NCBI RefSeq assembly: GCF_020379485.1
Contig: NC_063447.1
Span: forward strand, 61,555,452 to 61,619,451
Direction of reading: 5' to 3'
From: Brassica napus
Lineage: Eukaryota > Streptophyta > Magnoliopsida > Brassicales > Brassicaceae
Length of the DNA stretch: 64,000 nt
Both the position numbers and the translations under genes were made by a program. The notes beneath the pieces are model-generated. The model worked only from the letters and a program-made list of their open reading frames with translations, was not told the DNA's origin and did no database searches. How positions within the stretch are numbered: the first letter of the stretch is position 1; the number at the start of each line of letters is the position of its first letter. This document shows, piece by piece, positions 12,615-25,187 of the stretch.

Positions 12615-14056
12615 ATGGCTAAAAATATCTCTTTTCCTTTAGTCATCATACTATTTTCCATTGTTTTCTTTTTTATTAACTCGTCCAACGCAATGCCTTC
12701 GTTTAACGTACAAAGATACGGAGCTAGAGGTGATGGACGAACTGATTCGACCAAGCCATTTTTGACGGCTTGGTCATTAGCCTGCCGCTCTAAGGCTCGA
12801 GCCATGGTCTACATTCCCCGCGGAACATACTTGGTTACAAACCTAGTCTTTTGGGGTCCTTGCAAAAATCATATAACTTTAAAAATCGATGGAACACTCG
12901 TGGCTCCGGCTAATTACTGGAGTATAGGTAATTCTGGTTACTGGATCCTATTCGCTAAGGTAAACAGGATCTCGGTTTCCGGTGGAACCATTGATGCTAG
13001 AGGAGCTGGTTATTGGTCTTGTAGGAAGAAAGGTAGTCACTGTCCTCAAGGTGCAAGGGTATGTTTATATCAAAACATGATTAATTCTTTAGCTAGCTAT
13101 TTTGGTATATATATATTAATCAAATTTTTGATATGGTTTCTTCTGCAGTCTATATCGTTTAGCTGGTGCAACAATGTACTACTAAGTGGCCTAACGTCAT
13201 TGAATAGCCAGAATATGCATGTCACGGTTCATCATTCTTCTAATGTAAGGATTCAAAACATAAGGATTAGGGCCCCAAGTGGAAGCCCTAACACCGATGG
13301 TATCCACGTCCAGTCTTCTTCTGGAGTCACCATTAGTGGTGGAACAATTGCGACCGGTGATGATTGCATTGCTCTTAGCCAAGGATCTAGGAACATATGG
13401 ATCGAACGCGTGAACTGTGGACCTGGACATGGAATCAGGTAACTAAAATAAACAATAATCGACTTAAATATTATTAATGACCTAATTAACTTAAGGGTTG
13501 CTTGCAAATCTTATTCAGCATTGGGAGTCTTGGGGATTACGTTAATGAGGAAGGTGTGCAGAATGTAACCGTCACGAGCTCTGTTTTCACCAAGACACAA
13601 AATGGAGTAAGGATAAAAACGTGGGCTAGACCGAGCAGAGGGTTTGTGAGGAATGTGGTATTTCGAAATTTGATTATGAGGAATGTCGATAATCCAGTGA
13701 TAATAGATCAAAACTATTGTCCTAATGGAAGAGGCTGCCCTCGTCAGGTGAATAACCTAATTGATTTGGTGTAACTCAGATCTCTTACATAGTTTTGAAT
13801 TATTTCTTATGGACATTTTTATGATTTAATCAAATAGAGCTCTGGTGTGAAGATAAGTGGTGTGACGTTTGCAAACATAAAAGGAACATCAACAACACCA
13901 ATAGCTATGAAACTGGATTGTAGTAGAAGCAATCATTGCACAGGAATAAGGCTACATGACATTAGACTTACTTACATGAGAAGATCATCAGCTTCTTATT
14001 GCAGGAATGTCCATGGACGAAGATCTGGAGTAGTGATTCCAAGGAACTGTCTCTGA
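12615..14056 (+). CDS. Polygalacturonase (GH28), copy 4
   Basis: Plus-strand member of the pectinase cluster, oriented away from the first three. Exons 12615-13058, 13149-13438, 13519-13747 and 13838-14056 give 393 aa. Signal peptide about residues 1-26. Catalytic motifs NTD (about 196-198), GDD (about 218-220), GHG (about 241-243) and RIK (about 276-278) are all present. Two features are odd. After GDDCI the usual SIGPG segment reads ALSQG, next to the active site. Intron 1 (13059-13148) is 90 nt long, a multiple of three, and has no stop in frame, so retaining it would insert 30 residues without breaking the frame. A TATA-like run at about 12533-12542 precedes the start codon by about 75 bp. 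Confidence 0.92.
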
Positions 14057-15214
14057 GTCAGGATTCCAAGATTTGACAATTGGGATTCTATATATAAACC
14101 CTATGATTAATTGCTGGGTGTAGATATCTTATAAGGTGATGTTTGTTTGATTTGTCTGATGTTTCTTAACCTCAGATTCATCTGAATTTAAATGTGTTGA
14201 ATTCTTTGGTGTGAATTGAAATGAAGAATAACAGTGATCTATTCGGTTGTTATCTTTATCAATGTGCTTGTACCAATTCTGTTTTGCATGAAATTTCATA
14301 TACAATTGTATAACACAATTTGGCCATTTATTTATAATATATTATCAAACATAAATCAAATTTATTATTTGGCGTCCAACTAGACTGATCCAAGTGATTT
14401 TTAAAAATATTTATATGATTAAAATACTGGCATTACAAGAATATTGATGAAGGCAGATCTAGATTTCAATAACTCTCTTGGAGAAAACAGTACATATAAT
14501 GAACCGATGTTCAGCCTGTAAGAGCATATAGAACCATGTCAAGAAAGAAAAGAAGAAGGTAACATATACATATTTGATATACTCTCTTCCATATCATGTG
14601 GAGTTGTTATAAATCATTGGCTGCGATTTATTTGACGTTTTTACGTTGACTTTAGTAACGCAAAATTCGTGTAGACGACTAAGATCGGATCTCCTCCCTG
14701 CGATGACCACATGTCACATGACAATATAACATAATAAATTCTTTATGCTTCATTTTCTCCGCACGGAAGCTTCAGCGTGCGCTTGTATTCACTTGCACTC
14801 ACTTGGTGATAGCCGCATGTACGAGCGTTTCCATTGGTTCCAATCCTTTGAACTTATTATTAAATTATGTCCTCTTTACATTAAAAAAAACTCCTCCAAA
14901 GTTCTGATGTGATATTGTGTTCAAAACTTCATAATAATTTACTGTGTTTATGTTTCTCAAATTATTCACTTTGAACTATCATCTTTCGTTCACTTTAAAT
15001 TCAGTTTTAACATATGCATGTAATTAGGTTATAGTATTTATTGCAACATTATGACATTCATAATCCAATGGAATTGGATTCTAATGGTAGCCACCACTAC
15101 ACATAGATTAAGTTAAAAGATATATATATTTTTTTTTATGTTTTGAGGTTCTCGGTCCGAAAATACGTAGATTCCATAGAGTGAAATTCAAACAATTTTA
15201 AAGTAACTTTCATT

Positions 15215-15320
15215 TGGAGAGCCGATCTTTCCAATGAGAATTGAACTCATATTCCCTTAATAGTCCTACTAAGTAAACTAAGAGTTTTAACCATTAAGCC
15301 AACTCCTGGTTGCTTAAGTT
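15215..15320 (-). repeat. tRNA-derived SINE-like head
   Basis: On the minus strand the order is GTTGGCTTAATGGTTAA (like a pol III A box) and, about 45 nt on, GAGTTCAATTCTC (like a B box). The rest does not fold into a proper tRNA and no anticodon arm can be drawn with confidence, so a SINE or old tRNA pseudogene is likelier than a working tRNA. No poly-A tail or target duplication was identified. Confidence 0.4.
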
Positions 15321-15406
15321 AAAAGACATTAAACTCATTTTCATGAAAGATCAACAACTTCTTACTGCAAGAACGCCCCTGGACAATTTTCTGTAGTTAT
15401 GGTTAG

Positions 15407-15560
15407 GGGTAGGCGTTCGGGTTTGGGTCGGGTATTTCGGATTTTCGGGTATTTCGGTATAGAGGTATAGAACTTGTTCGGGTATTTCTGAACTTCGGGT
15501 CGGGTTCATGTATTTTTAGTTCGGATTCGGTTATTTCAGATCGGGTTCGGATATTTAGAT
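15407..15560. repeat. Degenerate TTCGGGT-type repeat
   Basis: Short overlapping units such as TCGGGTATTTCGG and GGGTTCGG. The same loose pattern recurs at about 17250-17335, 53400-53670 and 55385-55650. These are common in crucifer intergenic DNA; origin not assigned. Confidence 0.6.
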
Positions 15561-18225
15561 TTTGAAAAAAAATTAAATTTTTCATTTCTCAAATTTATTG
15601 TATTAAAAAATATAACTTTCACTTAACTAATTTTTTTATTTTTAATAGATTGAGTGGTTAATAGATTTGGATATAACATTTTGAAACTAAAAAGACATGA
15701 TCTTTGGTTATTGTTTTTAAAATTTGGATGTAACTTTTTGTTAATTCTTGAAATAAAAAGTTTGACATGCATTTTAAGTGAATAGCAAATCATTTTCTCC
15801 GTAATTGTATATATATCATATGAACTTAAAGTATGTGTAGTATCAATATAAACATCCCTTATATACTAAAGCACAAGTCACTCAACCAATCAAATTTTGA
15901 CACATAGAATATGTTTAACAATCTAAATAAAATACAAATGCTGAAAAAAAGTTTTACAGAAAAATGCAAATGCTGATTACGTTTAGTGATTTCTATTTAT
16001 TTTTCCTTTTAAAATAAAAATTTAGATAAGTCCCTTATATTTCTCACACTACCATGAATCATGATCACACGATTTAAAAAGTTCCAGTTACCATTCCTAT
16101 AGAAGGGAGTTGACTCACGATGCTATAAATTTGTCTATATCTGCATTCAATGTAATTTTCTAATTTCTTTCCAGTGGCTCCATTGATTCTTTTTGTGAAA
16201 GAGTGATGAAATTATAATTTCCAACCAAACACAAACATATCGATATGGCTTATGACGATATTTTAAAACAAAAGTGCTTTTCAGTGATTGAGAATAAAAC
16301 ACAATTTTTTTGGTGAAGCTTAGTGTGAAGTTGACAGATGAAGATGAAATCCAGGTTGGTAAGACTAAATACTCTCAAACCTTTCAATACTCAAACTGAA
16401 TTTGCATCATGTTGATTTTTTTCATGAATCTTTACCTCTAACCTACTTGCATAATATTTATCCTTTTAAAGTAATACTTGATCAATATCATTTTAAAAAT
16501 AGACTAAATTAATTTTCTATTTGCTAAGAGATGATTATTGATGTTTGCTAAGAAATGATTATTGATGTGGAGATGATATTCGAGGAAGGAAAATAAGAAG
16601 CTCAATTTAAAGACGATTCACAATTCATAAGCAAAAAGAAAAAAAAAGTGTGGTGATAACCAGAAACGAGGACTTATATTTTCCTTGGCCATCTATAGAC
16701 TTGGCAAGAAAACTTAAATTTCTATTGTTATCTTGGTGATTAGTCTTTGGGCCTAGAAAATTTCTAGGATCACTCTGAGATTTTATAAAAAAAATATATT
16801 ATGTGTGTTTGCTTTTGATACACTTTTGTTTTCATTTTTCTTACCAATTTTTGTAGATTTACTCATAAATAAAAACTTTGAAATAAATATACCATTAGAG
16901 AGAAAAAAAAGAGGGAGGAGTACTAAGAGAGAAAAAAGTACACATGATAAGAACTAAGAAGTGAGAACGTAACCCTTTTTCAAAAAATGAAGTAAGAACG
17001 TAAAGATTACAAGAAAAACTGACGTCAATTATCTAGAAAAGTAACGTCAATGTTTTAGTTGAGATGCTTTACCTGAATTTTCATATCTAATAACTTTTTA
17101 TTGTCTTGGAAAAGAAAAATAAATATTTTATATTGATCTTCTTTGTTTGATATTGAGCTATATTGAGCTTGACGGAGTACGGGAGATAATACTAATTTTA
17201 TATAAAATGAGAGATGTAACTAGAAATATCCATGTTCTGTTATCTTTAGATATCCATTCGAGTTCGGATATTACCCGTTCGGGTTCGGATATCCAATCTC
17301 TCCTAATTCAATATCCGTTTGGTTGTCCAATATATCTAAATGAATCCCCCCCCCCTTTTTGCTTTCCGTAAAGCTTTTTGTACCTTCGGTCTCAAGCCAA
17401 CGTGTTCGTATAATCAAATAAAAACAAAAAAAAAACAATATATTGTAAGGTCAGTTGCAGAAGAAAGCCTTTCAAAGACTTGAGACAATAACCGATATTG
17501 ATAACGGTACGGTCCACCATCCATTCATCATTCACGTAAGCCCATGTGATAATTATTCTAATTATATGTTAATTTCTCAAATGACCGTATGTTTATATTA
17601 TTACATTACATATCCCATGTTAGCTGATTCTTGTGACGTGGTAAAGTTAACATTGGTTGACTTTTAGGAACCCTTCTTTTTCTTGACTATGCAGCGAGTC
17701 ATGGCCGTAGGATACGGAGGCCTTTCTTCTTCTACGGCTAGGATTGAATATAACATCTCCACAGTCCACATGTCACATGTCACATGCCATAACTTATGCT
17801 ATACATGAAACCTGATATAGTGGTTCTCATATTCGTTTTAATTGTAGATAAATCTTTTATTAAATACCATTTATCCGAAGAACACTAGAAAAGTCTACGA
17901 ATACACTTGCATAATTTGTATTTGTTTCTTTTGCAATGACCAATGACTTAACACTACATCACATTTTCCAATTAAATTATTTATATAAATTATGCAAGTG
18001 AACATGGATCACATGCTTTCTTGTTTATAGATCATCAACGTTACTTGCTTAAGGGAACTCACAACTGCTTATCATAACATGCGATTATGCGAACCGTACA
18101 TTTCATTCATTTGGATTTCATCATATACATATGATCAAACAATCATTAGCATTATTATATAATTAAAATAAAGTCAACGTATTCAAATACAAATATTTAA
18201 CTATACAACTGTGTCTACAATTACA

Positions 18226-18233
18226 TATAAATA
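18226..18233 (+). promoter_or_regulatory. TATA box of PG copy 5
   Basis: TATAAATA, 127 bp upstream of the start codon, in an AT-rich but otherwise box-free stretch. Confidence 0.55.
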
Positions 18234-18359
18234 ACCTTCGTAGCCGTATAATTTTCCTTCATCCTCACACTTAACTTAAACAACAACAAAAAAACAGATA
18301 TCCTTTCAAATCTAAATATCTACAAATATTTATTTATCTCTCTTTGTAAGAAACAATCA

Positions 18360-19834
18360 ATGGATCATACTAATAAAAAGCTTGTGGCGGCTTTGCTGAT
18401 GTTCTTCTCAAGCTTCTTGCTGATGGGTACGTCAATGGCTGCTTCCAACTACAATGTTGTCGACTTCGGTGCTAAACCGGACGGTCGAACCGATTCAACA
18501 AAAGCCTTTCTCAGCGCGTGGAAATCTGCTTGCCGCTCAGCTGCAAGTGTCACAGTAACGGTCCCTAGAGGGAGCTTCTTGTTAAAACCGGTGGAGTTTC
18601 GTGGTCCATGTCGCAGTAGAATCACGTTTCAGATCGATGGAACGATTGTAGCTCCTTCAGACTACCGTGGTTTGGGTAATTCCGGTTATTGGATCTTATT
18701 CGTTGAAGTTAACCGGATCTCGATCAATGGAGGAACTTTAGATGCTAGAGGTGCATCTTTTTGGGCTTGTCGAAAATCCGGAAAGAGTTGTCCAGCTGGA
18801 GCCAGAGTAAGATAACTGATTTAACTAACTTTTTTTTCTTTTTTTAAATAGTAAAAAAAGTTTTTAAATGTTTTATGTTATCTCTATGAAAAAAATTATA
18901 AATTATGGTGGTGATGATGTTGTTGCAGTCGATGACGTTTAACTGGGCAAACGACATTGTAGTGAGCGGCCTAACGTCAATAAACAGCCAAGTAACACAT
19001 TTAGTGATAAACAGCTGCAACAATGTAATTGTCCGGAAAGTGAAGTTAGTGGCTCCAGACCAAAGTCCCAACACAGATGGCCTCCACGTCCAAGCGTCTA
19101 CTGGTGTGACCGTAACCGATAGCACGTTTCAAACGGGAGACGACTGTATCTCTATCGGTCCGGGAACTCGTAACCTCTACATGTCTAAACTCAACTGCGG
19201 ACCAGGTCATGGAATCAGGTATGACAACTGAAGATAGCTTGGAGAGCAAGATTCAAATATTTTGAAGTTATATACTGATTTTTATGATATTACTTTGTCG
19301 CAGTATTGGGAGTCTAGGTAGAGATGCTAATGAAGCTGGGGTACAGAACATAACGTTGACAAACTCTGTTTTTTCGGGTTCGGATAATGGTGTTCGGATC
19401 AAGACATGGGCTAGACAAAGCACAGGTTTTGTGAGAAACGTTTTGTTTCAGAATCTGGTCATGAAAAACGTTCAGAATCCAATCATCGTTGATCAGAATT
19501 ATTGTCCGACTCATCAAGGCTGTCCTAAACAGGTAAAGCTATTAACCGCTAAGGATACAATGGAATATTTATATCAAATTAACCTGATTGGTTTTGTTTG
19601 ATTATATTTTGTTAGGGTTCTGGTGTGAAGATTAGTCAGGTCGTGTATAGAAATATTCAAGGGACGTCTCGAACACAACAAGCTTTAACGTTTGATTGCA
19701 GTCGTAGTAACCCATGCCAAGCAATTAGATTGCACGATATTAAGCTGACGTTCAACGGACGGTCGGCTACTTCGACGTGTAAGAATATTAAAGGAGTTAA
19801 GGCGGGTGTGGTAATGCCACAAGGTTGTCTTTGA
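18360..19834 (+). CDS. Polygalacturonase (GH28), copy 5
   Basis: Fifth and last pectinase gene, same strand as copy 4. Exons 18360-18806, 18929-19218, 19304-19532 and 19616-19834 give 394 aa. Signal peptide about residues 1-28 (hydrophobic stretch ending at SMAAS). GH28 motifs NTD (about 197-199), GDD (about 219-221), GHG (about 242-244) and RIK (about 277-279) are intact. Exons 2, 3 and 4 have the same lengths as in copy 4 (290, 229 and 219 nt), so these two are closer in structure to each other than to copies 1 and 2. A clean TATAAATA box is at 18226-18233. The product is predicted to be secreted and to cut de-esterified pectin during cell separation or growth; the role is inferred from the family. 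Confidence 0.93.
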
Positions 19835-20446
19835 TTTCGTGAATTCAAAGGGCCACCACAACAACCGTCGTAGGCGCAAGAGTATTATGATGCGTCCGTG
19901 ATCTGAGTTGTTCTGTTTTACGTCTAAGTATGTATTTATATTGTGAAAGTGTAATTTGTACTTTTTTTGGTACAAAGTACTAATATGAAATGTTAAAAAT
20001 GAATGAAAAATTTGACCCAAAAAAAAGTGTGAAATTATAGATTCCAAATCAAAGTTAGTATTTGAACCAACATGAGCGTGGTCGGAGCTCTGTTCCTCTT
20101 CGTGGTTGGTGTTGGCTTCCATGGAGGAAAGATTGAGAAAAGAGAGTAAGAAGAGAAGGAGATCAAGAAAATGTAAGAGGAGTAGAGATGGAGCAGAGTG
20201 TTCGGCAAGTAATCGGAGATTTCTCTTCTCTGTAATACGCGCCATTTTCTCTACTCTCAGTTTTTTTTCAAATTTAAATTTTGTTATCAAATAAAATTAG
20301 TCTCTCTTAATTGAATTATATTATCACAAACATCAAGTTTATTATTAATAATCGGCAAATTTGTAGAATATTCATTTCATACTTAATACATTGGTAGAAT
20401 ATGCATATAAGACTCTTAGTAAAGAGTAAGAGAGATCTTTCTTGGA
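19835..20446. other. Spacer between PG copy 5 and HOL1-like gene
   Basis: About 0.6 kb. In Arabidopsis, as I recall, an inositol polyphosphate 5-phosphatase gene (At2g43900) lies here; no trace is seen. An unrecognised minus-strand open frame begins at 20290 but runs antisense into the neighbouring exon. Confidence 0.5.
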
Positions 20447-22648
20447 TCAGTTGATCTTCTTCCACCTAGCAAGCTTCTCTTTACCCTATTCATTTTTTTT
20501 TCAAAATACATATACCAATCCAATGAAGTAATGAACAATCAGTTAAGTGTATTTAAATTGCAACTAAATTCTGATTATGTAATTAACCAAATAAATAATC
20601 GAACAGTTTATCTATAATTTGTAAAAAATGTTAAAATGATTTTACGAATATAAATAGTAAAATCTGACTAATTTTGCTTTCTTGAAAACACCATTTCTAA
20701 TATAATACAAGAAGAGTATTAGTTATGTTAGTTTGGTTACAAAAGGGTAAGAAAATATAATGTTAACAAATTATTAAAATTTGGTTATAACTAGTTATAT
20801 TGTTAGAAGGTACATCTATATTAAAACTTACAATAGAAACTCCTAATTATTCAAAATTTGATATATGTTTGGAATTGTAAGTAGATAAATGACATTGTTC
20901 TGTTCAATATGGCCTATACTGTAGTCCATGTACTAATTTCTTATATATACAGTATAATGGTATTGGGATATGTATTTACACAAAGTCATATAGTTCCAAC
21001 TTAGACTCTAGTATAAGTATATACATTTATGTGTATGAACCTGGGCACATGAAGCATAAGAAGAATGATTAGTGTAACAATGTGATACGGTTTTGATAAG
21101 TTCAATCTGTTCCATTCCATACGGCTTAACTAATGCGAGCTTAAACTATATGTGCCGCAAAATGTGGTCAGTGTATATACCTTACGAGTGGCAATGGAGT
21201 ATGGATTCTCTTCAATGGACACTGCCTTGAATCCTACCGGAACCAAAACATCTTCGTAGCTAAACCACAAGAAACACAAGCAAAATTAACAGTTTAGTAT
21301 TGATTACTTAAGCTACTTGTTACTGTAACTACAGATTTTCATGTCATAAATATTAGAATAGCTATGTACATAACGAAAATTAAGAGGCTATTTACGTACG
21401 TAGAGACAGCTACTTTGTATGGCGGTCCACCATCATGATCGGTAATCTAATAAACAAAAAGTGCAAGATTTTTTTTAATATATGATTGATTAAAAATGGA
21501 ATAATTACACAAAATATCAAAATAATTACCGGATACATGAGAGTAATGAGTTCGCCATCGGGTTTTAAGAGTTCATACATGGCTTTGGCCCATGCAGGTC
21601 TCGTCTCCGGCTCAATGGCACAGAAGACCCTGTTACTTGGAATATTGGTTTCTTTTTTTTTTTTCTGATTTCATAGATTATGTTAAAATAGTTAACTAAC
21701 TCACACATAATCGAAAATAAGATCGAATAATTCGTTAGGACGCCATGTGAAGAAGTCTTCCTTCACGAACGTAAAGTACTTGGCCTTCGGTGAGGAGCCG
21801 TAAGTCTATATGTAATCCGAAGGTAATTAATAAAAAATTCAGTAATTGACGATGAAAGTAACATAGTGAGAATATGAATAACCTCAGCAGCTTTCTCGAG
21901 GGCACTTTCAGAAATATCCAAACCAACAACGTAACGTTCGGAGCTTGCCATCGCAACCACATCGTGACCCTGCTCCAAATATGATTTTTTACAAAAATAA
22001 TAGATAATTACCTTATGCACAATTCAAACTAGCTTGGATCTTAGTTTGGTCAGTATATTTGTTCTCTAAACCGAGCCAGAAAAAATATATGAAGAGTAAG
22101 AAGAAGACTAACTCCTCCACAGCCGGGGACAAGAGCACGACCAAGAGGAAGAGAAGAAGATTCAACAAGATGGACAACGAGAGGTGTGGCTCTTCCTTGG
22201 TCCCATGGTGTTACTCCGTCTTCCCAACATTTTTCCCATCCACCTTTTTATTTTATTTAATAGTATTCACATTAGTATTACTATTTTTTTTCTCTACCAA
22301 ACGAAATCCAAAATAGTTCCATCCATTTTGTGGCTATGGATAAGGAAACCATATAGCGAGAAAAAAACAGAAACCATATAGATCCAATCAAAAAGCATAT
22401 GATATTGATTAGTGTGACTCATATGTCACAAATCCGCAATGATCTTACTCATATTACTAGAGAACAAAGACCTAAAACTCTGTTACAATTGTATAAGTAA
22501 TATTGATCAAAAAAAATTTTATAAGTAAATATTGAGGGAGGAACGAATCACCTTCTTCAACAGTTTTGGGCAGGAACTTAGCAACATCTTCTGGAGGGAT
22601 GATGTTTTCACCATTGATGTGAGCTGAGTTTTGTTGTCCCTCAGCCAT
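20447..22648 (-). CDS. HOL1: Thiol/halide methyltransferase, HOL1-like
   Basis: S-adenosylmethionine-dependent methyltransferase of the HARMLESS TO OZONE LAYER / TPMT-like family, which methylates thiocyanate, bisulfide and halide ions; thiocyanate arises from glucosinolate breakdown in crucifers. Eight exons on the complement: 22552-22648, 22113-22243, 21883-21969, 21705-21805, 21530-21629, 21400-21446, 21181-21259 and 20447-20485, giving 226 aa, close to 227 in Arabidopsis HOL1 as I recall it. The SAM-binding loop VPGCGGGHDVV (about 71-81) is followed by the acidic strand end GLDIS. The start at MAEGQQ is preferred over an in-frame upstream ATG (22675) because family members begin there. 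The tiny last exon encodes [17 protein letters not shown]-like box lies at 22730-22739. Likely cytosolic. Intact. Confidence 0.93.
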
Positions 22649-22729
22649 TTTAAGGTTTCTCTCAAGCTCTAGCAATTCTTTTTTTTTGTGTGGATATTGA
22701 AGATGTGGAACTTCAAGCAGATGTGATGT

Positions 22730-22739
22730 AATTTATATA
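22730..22739 (-). promoter_or_regulatory. TATA-like box of the HOL1-like gene
   Basis: TATATAAAT on the minus strand, about 82 bp upstream of the chosen start codon. Confidence 0.5.
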
Positions 22740-23394
22740 CCCTACAGTGGCCAGGATATTATATTAATAAATGTAAAAATAAGAAACCAATAATTGAAAA
22801 TTTAATTTTTGTATATAGCCATTAATTATTGTCCTTTCACCCTCAATGCTTTTGCCCATTTTATGTGTGTTCTCAATGCAGCACGTAGATATTTTAGATT
22901 TTTTATAACCATATATTTTAGATTTTTCCTCGGCCAAAAATCATCATCATTAGTTGAACTAACACTGAAGAAGCAAGAAACAAGTAACAAGTAGGAATAC
23001 GTACATTAAACTAATGTTCAAAAAAGAAATACGTACATTAAACTATGGTAGTAATTGGAATACGATCAATGGTTTATGCAATAATAATTATGTTCGGAGT
23101 TGTATGCTAAGAATAAGTTGTATGGATAAAAAAAAAGTTGGAGGTTGCTCCAACTTTAATAAAAGGTAATATATGTGGGGGTTTATAGATGATTGCAGAT
23201 TTGTTTTCCAGCTTTTACTCACCGAGTTTTAAACATTATTAGCAATTTCAAATATGGTGGAATACTGGTGGAATTGTTTACGATTTGGTGTTTTGATTAG
23301 GAAAATTGAAAAAAAAAAATCTAGTTGAGTTTTTGCTCACTTCTCAGTGTGCCACGTCAGCGTTTTATGGGTTCCACTTTTAAAAAGTGTGAAA

Positions 23395-23470
23395 AAGTGT
23401 TAAGTCCATGACTCGAACCCGGGTTTTTGAGATATAAATACCAACACTTATACTACTAAGCTAAATGATA
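23395..23470 (-). repeat. tRNA-like A/B box remnant
   Basis: On the minus strand TAGCTTAGTAGTATAAG (A-box-like) is followed about 30 nt later by CCGGGTTCGAGTC (B-box-like). No complete cloverleaf can be drawn, so it is read as a tRNA-derived repeat head rather than a tRNA gene. Confidence 0.4.
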
Positions 23471-24021
23471 TTTTGTACATTGATGGCCGAACTTAATATA
23501 TATTTACGAAGGTCGGAAGCCATTGTTTCTTCGGCTTCCTCTGAAGGTCGGGTCTACAAGTGTATTATGAATTTCATTTTTTAATGGAATTTATCACGTT
23601 ATATGAAAATAGCTCTAGTTTTCAACAATTATGGTTTTCCTATATTGTAAACTGTTGTCGTTTAACATGAGTTGGGGTTCTTTTCATCATTGTCTCAAAC
23701 AAGTCTGAGTTACAGAGTTGCGCCGTGTGTGTTTGTAATCTATTTTTTCACCGGTGAACTCTTCATCTCCCCATCTTAATTCGCTTTATCATAAATATTC
23801 CTGATTTATAGCCCGTCTGTAAACCATATATATATGATTCTCATCTTTGATGAACCCAATCTGTATCTCCACAAAACTCATTGATTCCTCTTAGATTTAA
23901 CCATCTTTTAGAAAATGTTTCTCTCTGCCTCTCCAGTTCCTCAAACCGGCGTCCCGGCGTCCGTTGTCACTCAACCTTCGAGTCTCTCCGTCTTAGTCGT
24001 AGTAGTCAGAGCATAGCCTTT

Positions 24022-24678
24022 GCTTCCTACGCTTATGGGATTCCCTGAACTTCAAGAAAAACAGGGAGTTTGTGGGAATCACGGTTCTCTTCCTTGATGA
24101 AAAGGTAAGTTAATCTCCGATCTATCACACTTATTTAACATAATTGTTTTAATTGATTTTCTGATTCTTTATTGAATAATATTATTTGCAGATTCCGTGA
24201 TTCATGGGTTTACTCCCGTCGGACGTGCTAATCATTACAGGTCATCTTTGAAAGCAGGTTCCTTTGGCTTCCTACGCTTATGGGATTCCCTGAACTTCAA
24301 GAAAAACAGGGAGTTTGTGGGAATCACGGTTTTCTTCCTTGATGAAAAGGTAAGTTAATCTTCGATCTATCACACTTATTTAACATAATTGTTTTAATTG
24401 ATTTCCTGATTCTTTGTTGAATAATATTATTTGCAGATTCCGTGATTCATGGGTTTACTCCCGTCGGACGTGCTAATCATTACAGGCCATCTTTGAAAGC
24501 AGGTTCCATTGTGAAAGTCGATCATTTTGAGGTTGCGAGGTGCTCAAGCATGTACAAGATAACTGATCATCCATTCCTCATTCGTTTTATCTCACTAACC
24601 ATTATTGATGAAGTCATCACGGGTGCTCCTGAGATCAATCTCCAGTCAAGATTAGACTGTTCGACAATCTCCAAGTGA
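24022..24678 (+). pseudogene. Replication protein A-like OB-fold fragment
   Basis: Residues from 24442 onward (PVGRANHYRPSLKAGSIVKV and the following part through SMYKITDHPFLIRFIS) match the N-terminal OB-fold (DUF223) type of plant replication protein A 70-kDa-like genes, which are numerous in crucifers and often carried by Helitrons. A piece of about 245 bp containing the end of one exon, a short intron and the start of the next is repeated directly (from 24022 and from 24267). The exon junction does not keep one frame and no start or full OB domain is present, so this is a broken fragment rather than a working gene. It lies upstream of a Helitron-like 3' end, consistent with capture by that element. 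Confidence 0.6.
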
Positions 24679-24998
24679 TTACGAACACAAACCTAGAAAC
24701 TGGTAAACATACCATATTTGGCAGCTCCAAGCAAGATTACAATTATGCAAATTCAAGTGGAATGACATACCAGCAACTAAAACTGGTAATTAGTCAACAA
24801 CTTATCCCATACTAACAAGTTCCATCACCCTCAACTTTGAACATATAAGATATAAAAAACATCAACATATGACTTCGTCGTTCATTCTTATATCAAACTC
24901 ATCAACCTATGTAATTTCCAAAGTTCCATCCATCACATTATAGACAAAAAAACAAACAAACAATAAAATCCCGTAAACAAAACTATACAATGCACCTA

Positions 24999-25041
24999 TA
25001 ATATAGCCGGCCATGCGCTTGCGCGGAGACCATGCACCTAG
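24999..25041 (+). mobile_element. Helitron-like 3' end (first)
   Basis: GC-rich short hairpin around ATGCGCTTGCGCGG, then CTAG at 25038-25041 followed by T, which is the usual 3' structure of a Helitron inserted between A and T. The 5' end was not located; the replication-protein-A-like fragment upstream would lie inside. The element is presumably non-autonomous since no helicase is seen. Confidence 0.6.
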
Positions 25042-25187
25042 TATTATTAGCGTTTCTCCATATCTCGAGTTTTAATATGAGAAATTGATGTACTTAAATA
25101 CATTTTCAATTGTAAGAATTTGACTAAATATCCTAATAAATCTCGTTATCCATTTCATAAAAAGACCAAATTATTTAGTTGTAATAT

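Larger units (their letters stand above)
14057..18225. other. Spacer between PG copies 4 and 5
   Basis: About 4.2 kb without a gene. It holds a tRNA-like SINE-type remnant near 15215-15320, degenerate TTCGGGT-type repeats at 15407-15560, and a second short patch of the same kind near 17250-17335. Confidence 0.5.

Noticed and set aside
15215..15320. Working tRNA gene on the minus strand
   Set aside because: A- and B-box-like motifs are present but acceptor and anticodon stems do not pair convincingly, so it is listed as a SINE-like remnant only.
19850..20290. Minus-strand open frame starting MARITEKRNLRLL
   Set aside because: It has an ATG and a hydrophobic stretch but runs antisense into the last polygalacturonase exon, and matches nothing I recognise. 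A very short peptide gene cannot be excluded.
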